Source: Prochilodus magdalenae (taxonomy: Eukaryota; Chordata; Actinopteri; Characiformes; Prochilodontidae). From it: a DNA stretch of 64,000 bases. Below are positions 35,385 to 47,900 of this stretch, in pieces. A model generated the notes under the pieces. The model saw nothing but the letters and a program-made list of their open reading frames with translations, searched no databases and was not told the DNA's origin. The stretch lies in contig JAMWET010001220.1 in NCBI GenBank assembly GCA_024036415.1, forward strand, positions 1,612,001 through 1,676,000, given 5' to 3'. Within the stretch, counting starts at the first letter, position 1. Each line of letters begins with the position of its first letter. Position numbers and translations under genes: made by a program.

Positions 35385-35760
35385 TAGCTTTACCATGGGC
35401 ATCCAACCCCAACTTGGTGAAAGTGTGCACCATAGATGCCCTTTAAACAGTGAGAGAGCACTGATGAATGTTTCTGCGGTGGATCGGAAACTAAACCAAA
35501 TTTTTCTTTGCTGTCAGACAGGCCTCTCTGTGGGCACGTTTCCCAGGGGGAGTCCATTATTATTCCACACAGACGTCAGCCCCCTCCGGTCCCTATGGGT
35601 GGTCTTTTTTTAAGGCACAACAAGAAATAAGGAAAGAGCAAAGCAAAATCTGTCCGAGTCGCCCTTGGAGACTGGACGACAATAGAAGCAGCAAAACAAA
35701 GTAAAATGAGGCCGATTGAGAGAGAAAAGGACAAACTAGCAAACTAGAGCTTTGCCGCCC
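35385..35760. promoter_or_regulatory. candidate conserved non-coding element
   Basis: Low-repeat block with CpGs and words such as GGAGTCCATTATTATTCC, ACAGACGTCAGCC (CRE core ACGTCA), GACGACAATAG and GCAAAACAAAG (SOX-like). No family-like ORF. Enhancer status is inferred. Confidence 0.27.
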
Positions 35761-36944
35761 ACCTTTAGATGCTTGTGTACGGAACTATTTCAGGACCACA
35801 GGGCTCAAAAACCTCTTTACTGTGATATATAAATATTGACAGGTCAACACTACATCAAACAGTACACGCATAGATGGAAACTACAGCTACAATCTGAATT
35901 CCCATTAGTAGTGTACACAATACGTGACTCAGGGTACTGGACCGGTAAAAAGCTATGTGAACATCTATAGGCTTACCTCACGCTCATCATTACCATTTGA
36001 TTGCTACTCAAGTTTTATAATAAATCTAAACTAACCATTATTGTATATGTGAGAACTGTAACATCCACTCAATAGTTATAAGATATTCTATCATAGAATA
36101 GAAAGACAATAGCTACATTTCTTTATTATTTTATTTATAAATTATTATGTATGTTTTTCAGTTGCTTGCAGTTCAACTTGCTTTCAGGAATATTTTTAAG
36201 TTTAGTGTTATAAGTTGGTGGCATTTTGGCTTCACATGTTTAAAGTGAGTGCAAAGTAATTGAATGATGCTAAGTTTATTAGCCATTGTTGTGAGAATAC
36301 CAGCAGCTTCTGTGTTTGATTTACAGACATTCAGGGTTAATTTGCTGGATGTGTTTGATTTGCAGGGTTGAGGCTTCCTTCCAGCTTCACATCCTTTCAG
36401 GCCCCTGGTATGGCTTTATCTTTTGTCTAGAGGAAGGCTGCTTAATATATTCACATTAACGAAAATGGCACATGAGTAGACATTAAAGAAACATATGTGC
36501 TAAGTACATTCTAGTTACATTAAAATGTCTTCACTCTGATGGACAAAGCACTGATATATGATTAGATTAGAATGATTAGATTATTAGATTATTAACTCTT
36601 GATTTGTCAATATAAACTTCAGATGCACGACTTATGAAGTATAATAAGTACAATCATCAACTTAAATGTCCTGCCTGTTAAAAAAAAAAGTTACTTCACC
36701 TCCAGTGTAAATCGTGGGTAGACTATTATACCCTCAAGCCACTTACAGAATAAACATATAATTAATTTGTTCCAACAATTTTGAGCCAGGTTTAAAATGA
36801 CTATCATTTAGAAAGTAAGGAAATGAAAATGGGTCACTGCGCAAACTGTCCTGCAGTTCTGCCTGTTAAAGATGTTCTTTTATTTCATTTATTTATTTAT
36901 TTTTAAATAACTTCTCGGTAACCTCATCTTCTATTACTCAGGAA
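35761..36944. other. intergenic, nothing recognised
   Basis: AT-rich non-coding DNA. Confidence 0.45.
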
Positions 36945-37200
36945 GTGAGTTTGTTCTCGGCAAATATTCATCTAATCTAGCCCCATGAGGAAATCAAGTG
37001 GGCCAGCGACGCGGCCCTGCGGAACCCTGCAGCCAGCTCCTTCCCTTTGTCTCAGGATGGGGATAAGGCTGGCAGAATCCCCAGGTCAGAGCAGCAAAAT
37101 TCTATTACCATAATCTCATTAACTGTGTCTGCGGCTTTAGGCGCGCCACAGCGCCCAGGCCGGGTTAGGATTGAGGGATCGGGCCGCAGAGAACACACAT
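36945..37200. promoter_or_regulatory. candidate regulatory block, CpG-retaining
   Basis: Contains CAAATATTCATCTAATCTAG, GCGACGCGGCCCTGCGG, TACCATAATCTCATTAACTG and GCGCGCCACAGCGCCC. The mix of homeodomain-like AT words with preserved CpGs is unusual for the surrounding desert. Inference only. Confidence 0.27.
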
Positions 37201-40174
37201 CATCTAGGTAGGATTAGAAAAACCGCTATCGACTGTAAGCTCTCTCTTGTCTCTGTAACAGTGAGCGGGATCAGAGCTGATCTTTTTGGGCCGTTTTCTG
37301 GGACTGATAAAGTTCTGGAGTCTGGAGTTGGAATATATTACACTGTTGATGGGGATTCTCTGTTCAAATAAAAGAAGTCTGTCTGGTTAAGACTAGGAGT
37401 TAGGTAAGTTCCAAGCGGAGTAACAGATTGAAAACAGGCAATACTGCAAATATAATCACAGTACTTGTGACATTTACACGATACATTTAAATCATTACAT
37501 AATGTGTAAGAGACAGAATTAGGTAAAATACTGTGAAAAAGTGGTGATTGTTAAATACTGAAAACAATGTCCTAAATGCATTTAGCAACACATTCCTTTA
37601 TGGTACATAATACAGTACATAATCAGAGCACATTAAGAATACATACTGATAGGGCACATGGGGAAACCTTCATAAACCCTTCCATAAAAAAGCTGTCAAA
37701 AAAGCTAATAAAGTTTCTCATCAAACTGATTTGTCAGTCTACTCAGGCTTTAGCAGAGCTCAGTAACACTGAGATTAATAACTGATAATGTAACTGAATG
37801 TTGACTTAGTGTACTCAAAAGTATATATATATATATAGTGTTTTTACTGAAAGATAGCAGTATTCTAAATACATATACTTTTATTTTGTTACATCTTAAC
37901 TCTGGTAACATGACATTTTATTTTTCTAAAGTTTGCAAACATGTTCACCTGCAAAACAGTGGGGTCACATTGAAAACAGGCTAAAATAATGTTTTTTGTT
38001 TAATATTTGCAAAATATTAAAATCAGAAAAAAAGTTATAATAAATGGCTCAAAAACAAAGGACCTTTACCAAAACACATTTAATAAATGATAAAAGACAG
38101 TCAATCAGCTGCTTGTTACTATGCATGGACTGTTATTTACAGGTCTGTGATTGGTCTGAATCTTTTTAATTAGACAAGCAGTTGTTCAGCGTTCTTGACT
38201 GACTGATGAGACCCATGATGTACCGAGTAAAATATACTATGGCGTAATATATCACATCACATATCTTATAACAGAATACCTTCATTTTGAGCAGAACACT
38301 CAGCATACACATGTGGTATGCCAAATCATTTCAATACTCACGCACATTTGTGAAACATTGAACATTCATCTTGTAGTGATAAACCACCTCATTCATTTAG
38401 AAGTTCAGTAATCCAGAGCAGATGATAGTTGTTCCAAACAAAACAAACAAAAACTTAATTACTTCTATTAAATATGTACTGTATGCAGTGTGCAAAACAC
38501 CCCACAGTAAAATGTTCACCAGCACTAGCACTTGGCTGGCTGCCAACTCACTTGCTCTTGCCATAGCGAAGCAGTTGTTAGCTTCAATGAAAGCAAAATG
38601 ATTGGAATTTCTTCATTTGAAACATCTGCACTTTTCTGTTTGACTTATTTTTTAAAGGAAAATCAAAAATATCAAAAATAAGTTTCTACTTTTTAGTGTG
38701 AAATTGTGTCCTGGCTCTTTTCAGCTTGATGAGTAGAAAGAAAACTGCCTCACCTGATAATGGTATATGTTATGTGCATTTTTTGATGGGTTTAATAGTA
38801 CTGAGGTCTTTATACCGTTTAATCAAAATCCTCCACCTCTCCTCTTAATTCTTTATTCTTTCTCCATAAAACCTTTTTAGAAATTCATATTGAAGACGAG
38901 AAAACATTTACTTCATCTTATTATACAGTATCTAAAATCAGGAAATACTAAACTCCTAAACAACTGAACAAATCAACCGACCATACACACATCTCAGGTG
39001 TAAAAGCCTATTTCAAACCAGACATGCAAAGTTACTGTTAACTGCAATCAAACTGAGATTAACCGAAAGTTTGAAGATCCTCAATTGACATAGATAAGAA
39101 TATTGTGACGCTGCACATTTTTTTATTTGCCAAAGATTTAATTTACATTTACACCAGCAGGAAATGAAGAATTGTGGAGAAATTAGGCTGGTGGATCTAA
39201 AACTTCTGAAATGACAGAGATCAGGAAAAAACATGTACATATGTAATAATCACTCGGACAAATGATCACTGTTCAATATGAATAAATCTATTGGCATTTC
39301 CTAGTAAATGCTAGTATCGTGCCATGCAATCTCTCACATTTGCCAAGTGCTGCGTTGATGTGTTTGCGATAAACTGACAATAAACATATCACGGTAAACT
39401 CGATATATTAAAATTTTTATAATGGAGCTGCAATTGAAAAAATTGCCATAATAAGCAGCAAGATTCCGCAGCCCGCAGCAGTGAGCAGAATGTTCCATCA
39501 GGTTTTCAGTTTTCCAGAATTTTGCCATTAACCACAGTGGTGGAATAACACGGATGCTGATTTTGAACTATGAATGGCAAATGGCTCATAGTCGAATTAC
39601 AGAGGAACTCATTAGCATAAAATAATTTAGAGCATCTATCTTCCAGCCTTCCCCGACCTTAAATAAACAACCTACAGTGATAAAGTTTCCTCTGACAATC
39701 ATGCATTATCAGTGGTAATGATGTCACTATGCTGATGTTCGACTACGAGCCAACAACTACAAGCCAACAAACAAATGCCCAAGCATAAAAAAATATATAC
39801 TCTGTCCTAAATTCCCTCCTAACTAAGCTTGATATGGAGACTAAACAAGATAAGATTTCACAGTTACTGCCTCTGATATCTAAGTACCGCATTTACGACA
39901 GTGACGCATTTTATTAAGTCGTGTATAAAGTCTTGTCAGAGGAGTCTAGTTAAAGTTGATGTAGCACTTGACAATTTAAAGACCAGATTTTGTGATGGGT
40001 CCGCAGTGTGAAGTGGCTGTAGTCAAGGAAAGGCAGACAGAAGCTCACTGTTGTGAGGGTAAAACAGGATGATACCAAATATCACAGCCTTTTTCCTGGA
40101 CCCCCCCGGTACGCTTATATTTCACAACTTCACTGTACACTAATTGTACTTTCCGATTCTTTCTGGAAGCAGTT
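37201..40174. other. intergenic, AT-rich
   Basis: Nearly 3 kb without a recognised gene. It holds a short (TA)n at 37,821-37,837, the second copy of a repeat fragment (37,727-37,765), and a small complex patch at 39,430-39,640 (GCCATAATAAGCAGC, CTCATTAGCATAAAATAATT) that could be regulatory. Confidence 0.45.
37727..37765. repeat. fragment of an interspersed repeat, copy 2
   Basis: Shares 'cagtctactcaggcttt' and the following CTCAGT with 23,733-23,770, in the same orientation. The element boundaries are not visible. Confidence 0.5.
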
Positions 40175-40640
40175 CTCAGAAATGAAGTGCCAGAACACCC
40201 AGTGCCCTTTTCCCGCATTGGTCTTATGATCTGGACACAATCAAATGCTACGGACTACACTTGGCCTTAATTTGCTGCAGAGGGAGGAGTGGTGGAATAT
40301 GGGCATTGCTGTCTAAACCAAGGATCTCATCTCCATCTCTATGCCCATTATTCAATAATATACAGAGGAGCAATCTTGATGTCATTAAAAGCCTTTTTTT
40401 CCAGCCTTCCATTTGTTTTCAATTACCTGCTTCAAAAAAAAAAAAAAGATAGTTGCTGGCTCCACCGCACACACACAGGCTGATATTACATAGTTTGTCT
40501 TGGTTTGCGCTCGCTGTTACCTTGTAAATCTCAGCTGGACTAATCCGTTTACAGCATGGGCCCCAAATGTTCGAAAAAACATTCAGCTGTGGAGCGAAAG
40601 CGATCGCTTCTTGACTATCCTTTCGTCTAAACGCCTGGTA
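40175..40640. promoter_or_regulatory. candidate conserved non-coding element
   Basis: A dense non-repetitive block: GGCATTGCTGTCTAAACC, CCCATTATTCAATAATATAC, GATGTCATTAAAAGCC and TTTCAATTACCTG. After an A-run at 40,434-40,447 come GCTCGCTGTTACC and GCGAAAGCGATCGC. It has many homeodomain-type sites and retained CpGs and no credible ORF. It lies about 10.5 kb downstream of the sox9 stop. One of the stronger enhancer candidates, by inference. Confidence 0.33.
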
Positions 40641-40913
40641 AGGTGAGCTTCTACAACTTCCTCAGACGCTAGAGGTTTGCAAGTTCACATGCTCCTTCTT
40701 TATTAGACCTGTTAAGCCAAGGTTTTGACTTTTTCCTGGATGGTCAGCCATGCAATTTGTCAATCTATGATGTAAACCTTTGCTAAGGCCATCAAATGTT
40801 GTGTGCTGGGGTTGCGTTGTGTATGCTTCTTGTTTTGGGAGTTGTCATTCAAGAGAACTTTTCTCAGAGGAGGTTAAATGAGAATCACTTGACTTTGCCA
40901 GCAAAATAAACAC

Positions 40914-40968
40914 TCTCTCTCTCTCCTCTCTCTCTGTCTCTCCCTCTCTCTCTCTCTCCCTCCCTCCT
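40914..40968. repeat. (CT)n pyrimidine tract
   Basis: About 55 bp of CT repeats with TCCC interruptions. Confidence 0.9.
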
Positions 40969-42444
40969 TACAGGGAAAATGCTTTCCTAACTTCTTCACA
41001 AGGACGAGTCTTTCTCATCAGCGTGATTAACAGAGCAAACAGCTACAAAAAAAAAATACTCAAAACCAGAGCAAAGACAATCAAGTTGGCAAGCAGCATT
41101 GGGTAGACTCTTTTGCCAGCATGGAGAATGAGGCTGATTCGCATACAGGAGGCCCATACATCTGGCATGGCAATAAGCTCTTTTATAATAAGGTCACTAT
41201 TAAGCCTTTCAGTCCTACATGAAGGCCTTTCTTATATCATATGATCGTGTTGTCATGTTTGACAGTAACATGAAGCAATATAGCCATGTCACTGTAGGGT
41301 CAGCTAAAGATGTATATAACATTTATAACCTCCCAAAAAGTGGCAAAAATGGCAAAAATAGGTTTTACTAGTTTGTGTTTAATATGAGACACAATATTAT
41401 ATATAGGATTAAATCTGCACTGTGAACAGCCAAAACAGTTTTTTCAGGCGTGTATAATAGAAGATATTAGCCAATAAACAACCACTGAATCTTGAGGCTG
41501 ATGCAAAAATGGGACTACTTCTGCCATTTGATCTACTCTTTTCCATTAATAATGTACTTTGACCTTTATTTCATATGCAGAATATCATGTGACTAAGCAG
41601 AAAATCCTGCCACTTTACTTGCATGATTAGGAATCAGTCCTACTTTATTAATACTGCCATCAAACAAATCAATTAAAAAATGAGGTTCTGATTAATAAAA
41701 GTGCTATTCACATGCTCAGTGGGAAAAATAAGCCTTCCATACAGTGATAGAAAACACAGTAGCATGAAGACATTCTGTATATCTGTGGTTTTTAACTCCA
41801 GTCTTTTGGAATAAAAAAATTGTGAATTAAAATTTGCCATCTATTTGAAATGATTAAACAAACAATGCAGCAGGCAACAAACTGTACATTGTTTCGTAAC
41901 ACAGGAAGTGATTCTGACTGACCAACTGGAACTCCCTAGTAATATCGGTATCTCTAGTTTCATGGAGGTAAAAAATCTAAATCTCACTAAATAAATCAGG
42001 ATGGAATGATGCTCATCCTGACGTGATGTTAAAAACAGACATCTGTACTAAAGGAGATATTTTCCTTTACAAACTGCAATTCCAAATATGCTGGAGTGGT
42101 TGGGAGCATTGTGAAATGCTAAGCAACATCTTAAACAGGTACTCATGGGTATAAACTTAAGCATCCCATGATAGAACAGTGTTCTATATTGAAATGCAGA
42201 ATGTAATCGTAGTAAAATACATTTGGTAACACATTTAACAGTGTTGATAACAAACAGTATAATATATAACATGTACCATTGTTTCTAAAATGTTTCATTC
42301 CAGTAAGCCTAGAAAGCGGTAGTTAGCTGGAACACGAGCTTCTGGAAAGTAGTAGCTTTATGACAGTGTGTGAGCTTGCACTGAAGCCAAAGCCATACTG
42401 TAGCGCTTTAATGAAAGCTAGAACTCAGTAGGGTTCCGCTGCCT

Positions 42445-42600
42445 GTGTGTGTGTGTGTGTGTACTGCCATAAAAACACAGCTCCTGCTAATTTATGTCCT
42501 GCCTCCGCGTCACACATGGCTGCGCAGTGAAGACGCTGATTCCAGATGCTTAGTGTTTGTGTGTGTTTGTATGTGTGTATATGTGTGTGTGAGTGTGTGT
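42445..42600. repeat. two short (GT)n tracts
   Basis: GT repeat at 42,445-42,462 and a broken GT/TGTGTTTG tract at 42,555-42,600. Confidence 0.8.
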
Positions 42601-43234
42601 AATTGAGTGGTTGCTTTGTTTGGAGTTTCGTTTCACACCCCTGTGGTCCTGCTCTTCCTTCTGCTCAGTGCTTGTGGTCTTCAACATGTGTGACCCGCCA
42701 CGGTTCGCCTCTATGGCCTCCTCCACTGGGGAAAGAGTAGGGTGAAATATAGCGCAGTCCACAGCCGCCACTGCTCTTCCCCAATGGCTATCGCTCGGAC
42801 CCAACAACAGAGGCCTTGAACCATGAGAGACAGTACAAGGAAAAGACTAGAGAAGGAATATGGTGGGGGGTTGGTGCTAAATTTAAAGCGGAATTTCACT
42901 AATTTAGGCAAATCTCGATAACTCAGCTGATTCGATGAAAACAAAGTAATCCAGATTGAATCTCTGACACGAATAAAGCCATTTTCTTTAATATGTAAAA
43001 CATTGTGGATCGTGATAAAACAGTGATACATTATATAGGCGTTATTTTGTCTTACAACCCCATCTGTGCCCCTCCACCAAGAATACAAAACCTCGATACG
43101 CATGTGCATGCATGATCATCTTATGCAATAACTTCCAGTGTTGCAGCTTTTAAAGAGATTCAATTCTATAGACGCCTGGTTCCTATCAACACCAGTGTAA
43201 ACAATTTGGAGTTGGTTTCTTTACAGTGGAGCAT

Positions 43235-43515
43235 TTCATGTCAAGCCACTCTGAATGAGGCCTATCCCAGCATCCATTGGGCGGAAGACGAGAAACACTC
43301 TAGACAGGTTGTCAGTCCTTCAGAGGACAGACATAGAGATATACAGTTTCACTTACTCACACCATGTGGGCAAAGGCAATTTAGAATCATCAACTTTCCT
43401 GTCTGCATGTCTTTGGAAACCTGTCGCAGACATGAGCATAACATGCAAAGTCCACACAGAAAGGACCACAGTGCCTCTCTTGCTGTAAGGTGACAGTACT
43501 AGCCACTAGGCCCCC
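43235..43515 (+). repeat. widespread teleost interspersed repeat
   Basis: The text 'cctatcccagcatccattgg', 'acactctagacaggttgtca', 'gggcaaaggcaatttagaat', 'ctgcatgtctttggaaacct', 'acatgcaaagtccacacaga' and the tail 'gctgtaaggtgacagtacta' is the recognisable order of a very common fish repeat. The copy is diverged and the ORFs across it are spurious. Its class is not assigned here. Confidence 0.75.
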
Positions 43516-43979
43516 CTCATTTGACTTACTTTAAATCTAAGAAATCTGCTTTCATTAATCTCATAATGTGAAACTACATTTCGTTACCCTGAGGGCAGTG
43601 ATGGCTTTCATTTGCTTATCCATGCCATTATTAATTTTGCCCTTGTGAGTTATCCTGGAACTTTCTGTACCACTGTTAATTGAGTTTGGCAGTTTTTAGG
43701 TTTGTTTTTATGGATTGAACTATTAACTTAATTAAACCCTCAAAACTCCACATGCTAAGCACTACATGGATTATATACTTTTATGCCTTATCCCTGTACT
43801 GGGCGTCCTTTTTATTAGTCTTAAACAACACTCAACCATTGTGAAGAATGGCAATGAGTTTGTCCCAGGGACACTTATATATATGGAGAACGTGGACATA
43901 CAACCCCTGAACAAAACATGGGCTTATGGAAAGGCCTGGAGGGCTTTGTATGGGCAGCTGGAGGGAACAGGTGTGCAGA
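43516..43979. other. intergenic, nothing recognised
   Basis: AT-rich non-coding sequence. Confidence 0.4.
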
Positions 43980-44500
43980 ATGGATAGATGGCACTTGGGC
44001 TGGATGACAAGAGCTGCCACATGTTAAAGATATGAATTCTTCCGAAGGAAAGGGAGTGGGACAAGGAGAGAGAAAAAAAAGAAAAAGAAGTGACAGAGGA
44101 TCCCATCGTACTTTTCTGTCCGACAGTTCATGTCTAATCTGAATGTAGACGAGGAAACGGGCCAGGGCATCTGGAGAAAGTGACAGCAGGCAGAAAAAGC
44201 GAGGTGGCCGCCACTGCCAGGTAAGTGTCGTTTTGAAATCATTTGAAGGAGAGGAATTTTAATCTGGCTTTTTCACCGCCGGGTTGCACAGCAGGAATTC
44301 AATAAATACGGGAGAGTCATGCCCAAAGTTGAGGCCAAGATGCCGAAACTGGACTTGCCAACTTGCGTTCCTCTCTCTCTCCGCCTCTCTCTGTTTGAAC
44401 TGAATTTCTGCAGTCTCTTGTGAAATTCCAGGAGAGTCAGAAGGGGAGAGTGAAGGCTGATCAGAAGCTCTCAGCATGCCGCCCTTGACTGCATACAGAC
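43980..44500. promoter_or_regulatory. candidate regulatory block
   Basis: Mostly non-repetitive with CpGs (TCCCATCGTAC, GTCCGACAG, GTAGACGAGG, GGTGGCCGCC, CACCGCCGGG), TCAATAAATACGGG and an AG-rich purine patch near 44,065-44,095. No family-like ORF. Inference only. Confidence 0.25.
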
Positions 44501-44854
44501 TAGACCTGGCACTGATTCAGATTACTGCACTGCAAATATCTTACTGATCCATTCATTTCCAATGGATTGCTGAAAATGCGTCTGCTTAGAACACTGCAGT
44601 GGCGGCTCATATAATAGATATGTTGTACTGATTTTCTAAGAGAAAAATGTCTTGTAGGGAACATAGAGCTAGTTTTTGTGCAGGACTTTAGTTTATTTGC
44701 TGAAGTCAACATACTGGAAAACATACAATATAAAAAAATGAGAAAATCAGTCAAACATAGTTTGACCAGGAAGGTTCACAATTTTACATACCACTGTATA
44801 TGTGAAACATGTAAATAATTATTATGTAGCATCAGGTCACCCTATTCTGTAAGG
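44501..44854. other. intergenic, nothing recognised
   Basis: AT-rich non-coding sequence. Confidence 0.4.
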
Positions 44855-45060
44855 ACAGTCATGGGCTTGTGATTAAGGAAGCAGCCTTGTGACTTGAGGG
44901 TTTCCCGGAACCGGCAAAACACGACTGGAGTTCTTTTGAGCAAGGCACCTAACCCTAAACTGCTCCCCCGGTGCTGTGGATAGGGCTGCCCACTGCTCCG
45001 GGTAAGTTTGCTTACTTCCCCCCTAGTTCCACTGTATGGATGGGTTACAATGGATAGGTT
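44855..45060 (+). repeat. SINE-like interspersed repeat
   Basis: Text such as 'ttgagcaaggcacctaaccc', 'ctgctcccccggtgctgtgg' and 'gggctgcccactgctccggg' matches a common fish short interspersed repeat. A degenerate GGGTTTCCCGGAACC may be the relic of its tRNA-type B box. The copy is diverged. Confidence 0.65.
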
Positions 45061-45289
45061 ATATGTCATAGACAAATTCCTCTGTTTGCAAATACACTAA
45101 TCAAAAGGGTCTAAATTCTAATTCTAACATGAAATAAACAAAAAGATTTTTTGATTATTATGTTCCTATTTAACAGAAGTTTATTTTTACATGGCTATGC
45201 TTAAGATCATGAGACGTGCAAATGACTTAAGATTCACGCTCAACTGTGCATGTAACGTAAACAAGGATGGGCTTTGTTGCAGTACTTGA

Positions 45290-45400
45290 CTGACACAACA
45301 GCCATGATTGCGGACATTCAATGAGCAGTGATCACCTCCATGAGTCATGTTGATGGTGCCAGCACCATTGGTAGACACCTGCATGATGCAGGTTCCCTTT
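45290..45400 (+). mobile_element. Tc1-like transposase fragment (HTH region)
   Basis: In the frame starting at 45,358 it reads ASTIGRHLHDAG, a clear match to the S-TIGRRL-EAG helix-turn-helix block of Tc1-like transposases. The preceding 80 bp aligns by eye with 3,751-3,832. Only the N-terminal DNA-binding part is present; no catalytic region follows. Confidence 0.65.
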
Positions 45401-45624
45401 AATACATACACTGAACTAAACATATTGGGGTAAAAAATATATATAAACTGTTGCGTATGACTAAATGTCAATTCCACATCCCATTTGCTGCAGACTAAAT
45501 AAACCCTAGTAATACTGTTCATAACAAATCCTCCAGCAAAACTACAGAGAATTCATATGACAGCTTATCCTCTACGACATTAGAAAACCTTCCCATTGGT
45601 TTTACTATTATTTCATTCCATTAT

Positions 45625-45715
45625 TTCCAGTGGTCAAGGGCTCTGGACTGCAACCCCTGAGCCCCACTTTGTTATTAAGGTCCTGACAATAGTGTATAGG
45701 GTATGAAGTTATTAA
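45625..45715. repeat. interspersed repeat, copy A
   Basis: 'ccctgagccccactttgtta' and 'agtgtatagggta' have counterparts at 47,215-47,265 ('ccctgaagcccactgggtta', 'agtgtatagggca'). Same orientation, family unidentified. Confidence 0.5.
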
Positions 45716-46254
45716 CCTGCATAGTGCTTATACATCTGATAAAGCCTGTGTCGACAGGCTGGTGGGCTTACCATGCATGCAGTTAGTTAAAATGAATAGT
45801 ATCTGAATATACCACAGAGAAATCACCATATCCTGTGTACATCATTCCTCCATAGCACATACTATACTGGAGTCCAATGGGTCTGAACCTCATAGGGCAC
45901 TCTAGAACTCTAACAACACTGTTGGGCATCTCTGTGTTTTGTTATGCACATACAAACAGCATAAACTAAAATACTATAGAGTTGTTTGGGCACCACAATC
46001 ACATTACATGTGTTACACATCCTCTACAGAGAACGCCCTGGTGCATATTTTAAAGCACAATTCATGTTGATTTGCTGAACTTAATGTCCAGAAATAAATA
46101 CAACATGAATGTCCACATTTAAGTGTGTTTCTGTAGGAGATGTGTTAACAGATTTTCAGAGTGAATATCAACCAATCATGTGTCCAAGTTTTGCATACGA
46201 CTCTATATGCAAAAGAATAATCCCAGAAATGCTGAATTTCCAAACAGCAAGGGT
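45716..46254. other. intergenic, nothing recognised
   Basis: AT-rich non-coding sequence. Confidence 0.4.
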
Positions 46255-46720
46255 TCTGTCAACACTGCTCTAATAAGATCATGCTAATTGAATCCCACCA
46301 GCTTTCACTCAGCACTGGCCACAGTGAAATGTTTGACTGGACTATCCCTTCAAATTCAAGGTTTCCCGGCCTGCCTTCCTGAACAACAGCCCGCTGCTTG
46401 CTAAGCATCTTTGAGCCTGGGAAACGGCTAAATGGCTCATGATTGATGAAGGAAGCAAAAACTTTCGAATTCTCTCCCCGACGCGTCGGCAAACACAGCC
46501 GTGCTGAGCTGGCCATGCTGATGCCCGTGTGCGAAGAATCCAGAAACCTGTTCCTCGTCTAGGGGCATTCCTCTCTCCCTTTCTGCATGACTGCTGTGGC
46601 CCTTTGGTCCACTGCACTGACCCTTACACCCTCAGAAACACTCGCTGTCTCACCCTAAACAAGCAACATTTGGTTGCCAGATTTTGTGACCCCCCTCCCC
46701 CCGAGCCTTCCTTCCTATGC
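46255..46720. promoter_or_regulatory. candidate conserved non-coding element
   Basis: A complex block: CTCTAATAAGATCATGCTAATTGAATCCC, GGGAAACGGCTAAATGG, CATGATTGATGAAGG and CCCGACGCGTCGGCAAAC. It has homeodomain/PBX-like sites (TGATTGATG), CpGs and no repeats. The ORFs on both strands lack family features. It lies about 17 kb downstream of the stop. A good enhancer candidate, by inference. Confidence 0.33.
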
Positions 46721-47174
46721 CTCTAAAAAATGGCTTTTATTTGTTGTACCACGAATCAGCCTGGTACACTGAAACCTGAGGTTATCAGAGCTTAGCACGG
46801 CTCTACAGAACACCATGTGGGCTGTGACAGGAGGGGCAAGTCAAACAAACAGCTGTCACACCCCTGTTTAGCTACTGTCAAAGCCAGAAAGTGACGGAGG
46901 AAGGAAAGAAGGTGATAGAGGATAGGCAAGGAAAGGCAAGTAAAAGAGAGACAGTCTTTGGCTTAAAAAATAAATTGGATCAGTTTATGATTAATCTTTC
47001 ACTTTTGCAAAAAAGTTTTGTTATACAGTTATTTTTCTTAAGTACATTACCAACACAAGCAAGGCACAGAGAGACATTAATTAAAAACATTTGAGGAAAA
47101 AAAAATACATAATCAATCAACAAACAAATCTCAAACAACATAAGAATGCTTTCCAGTTTTTTTACTGTTATTCC
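46721..47174. other. intergenic, nothing recognised
   Basis: AT-rich non-coding sequence. Confidence 0.4.
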
Positions 47175-47290
47175 ATTTGCAGTAACCCTTTTAGGGCCCC
47201 TTGGTGGCCGAGGGCCCCCTGAAGCCCACTGGGTTAATAAGGCCCTGGTAGTAGTGTATAGGGCATATATCAGCACTAGTAGTGTAATAC
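47175..47290. repeat. interspersed repeat, copy B
   Basis: Second copy of the sequence at 45,625-45,715; it keeps 'taataaggccctggtagtag' followed by 'tgtatagggcat'. Confidence 0.5.
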
Positions 47291-47389
47291 TCAGTATGTT
47301 ACTTTACATGTATTATGTGGAATACATTACTTAGCACAGTGTATTCAGCGTATCCAGTATTCAACCATCACTTCGGTCTCAAAGCATTC

Positions 47390-47900
47390 TGCCTAACGCT
47401 GTGTCCATGTAACAGAAAATCACACAGGAGTTTCAAACAAAACCCTAAATCTCATATTCCATTATGCAGCGTGTCCATCCTTTCTTACTGCCGCCATTTC
47501 TTTTTTGAAGACTTGCTTTTTAGATTATTAGAGAAATCTGCTGTGATAGAATTCCACGTCTTCATAGTTCAGTTCAGAATTTGGATCCATGTGATCCCCA
47601 AATCAAGTTCAGATTTATCAGTCCATAAAACTTCTCAAACCATCTCAAACATGTTGCTCCAAACACATTCAGCATTCCACTGGAATTTTTTGTCTACTTG
47701 TTTGTCTCAGTAACAGCTTCTCGACAGCACCAAATCCTTCAGGCCGCCTTAGCATTGAGGTGTCTTCTCACAGTGGAGGCATGGACACAGTGGAGCTTGA
47801 TTATCCTGTCTCTCAAAGAGGAAAGCTTAATGTGCTGCTTATCTGAAGTTTTTGTGGATATTTGTATATTTGGAATATTTGGAACGCTGGGTTTGGAATG
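47390..47900 (-). mobile_element. Tc1-like transposase relic, minus strand
   Basis: On the - strand, codons at 47,785-47,742 read VHASTVRRHLNAKAA, an HTH block of Tc1-like transposases. Further along, codons ending near 47,611 read VLWTDKSELDLG, matching the VLWTDESKFEIFG block with the second catalytic Asp (TGG ACT GAT AAA TCT, complement of 47,611-47,625). Frameshifts and stops interrupt it, so it is dead. Its sequence differs from the relics at 3.7 and 45.3 kb, so it represents another Tc1-like family. Confidence 0.68.

Larger units (their letters stand above)
40641..43234. other. intergenic with microsatellites
   Basis: Non-coding. It contains a (CT)n-rich tract at 40,914-40,968 and GT repeats at 42,445-42,462 and 42,555-42,600. 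The 132-codon - strand ORF at 42,711-43,109 shows no family features. Confidence 0.45.

Noticed and set aside
42711..43109. 132-codon minus-strand ORF
   Set aside because: No family resemblance; it overlaps non-coding AT-rich DNA and runs up to a repeat.
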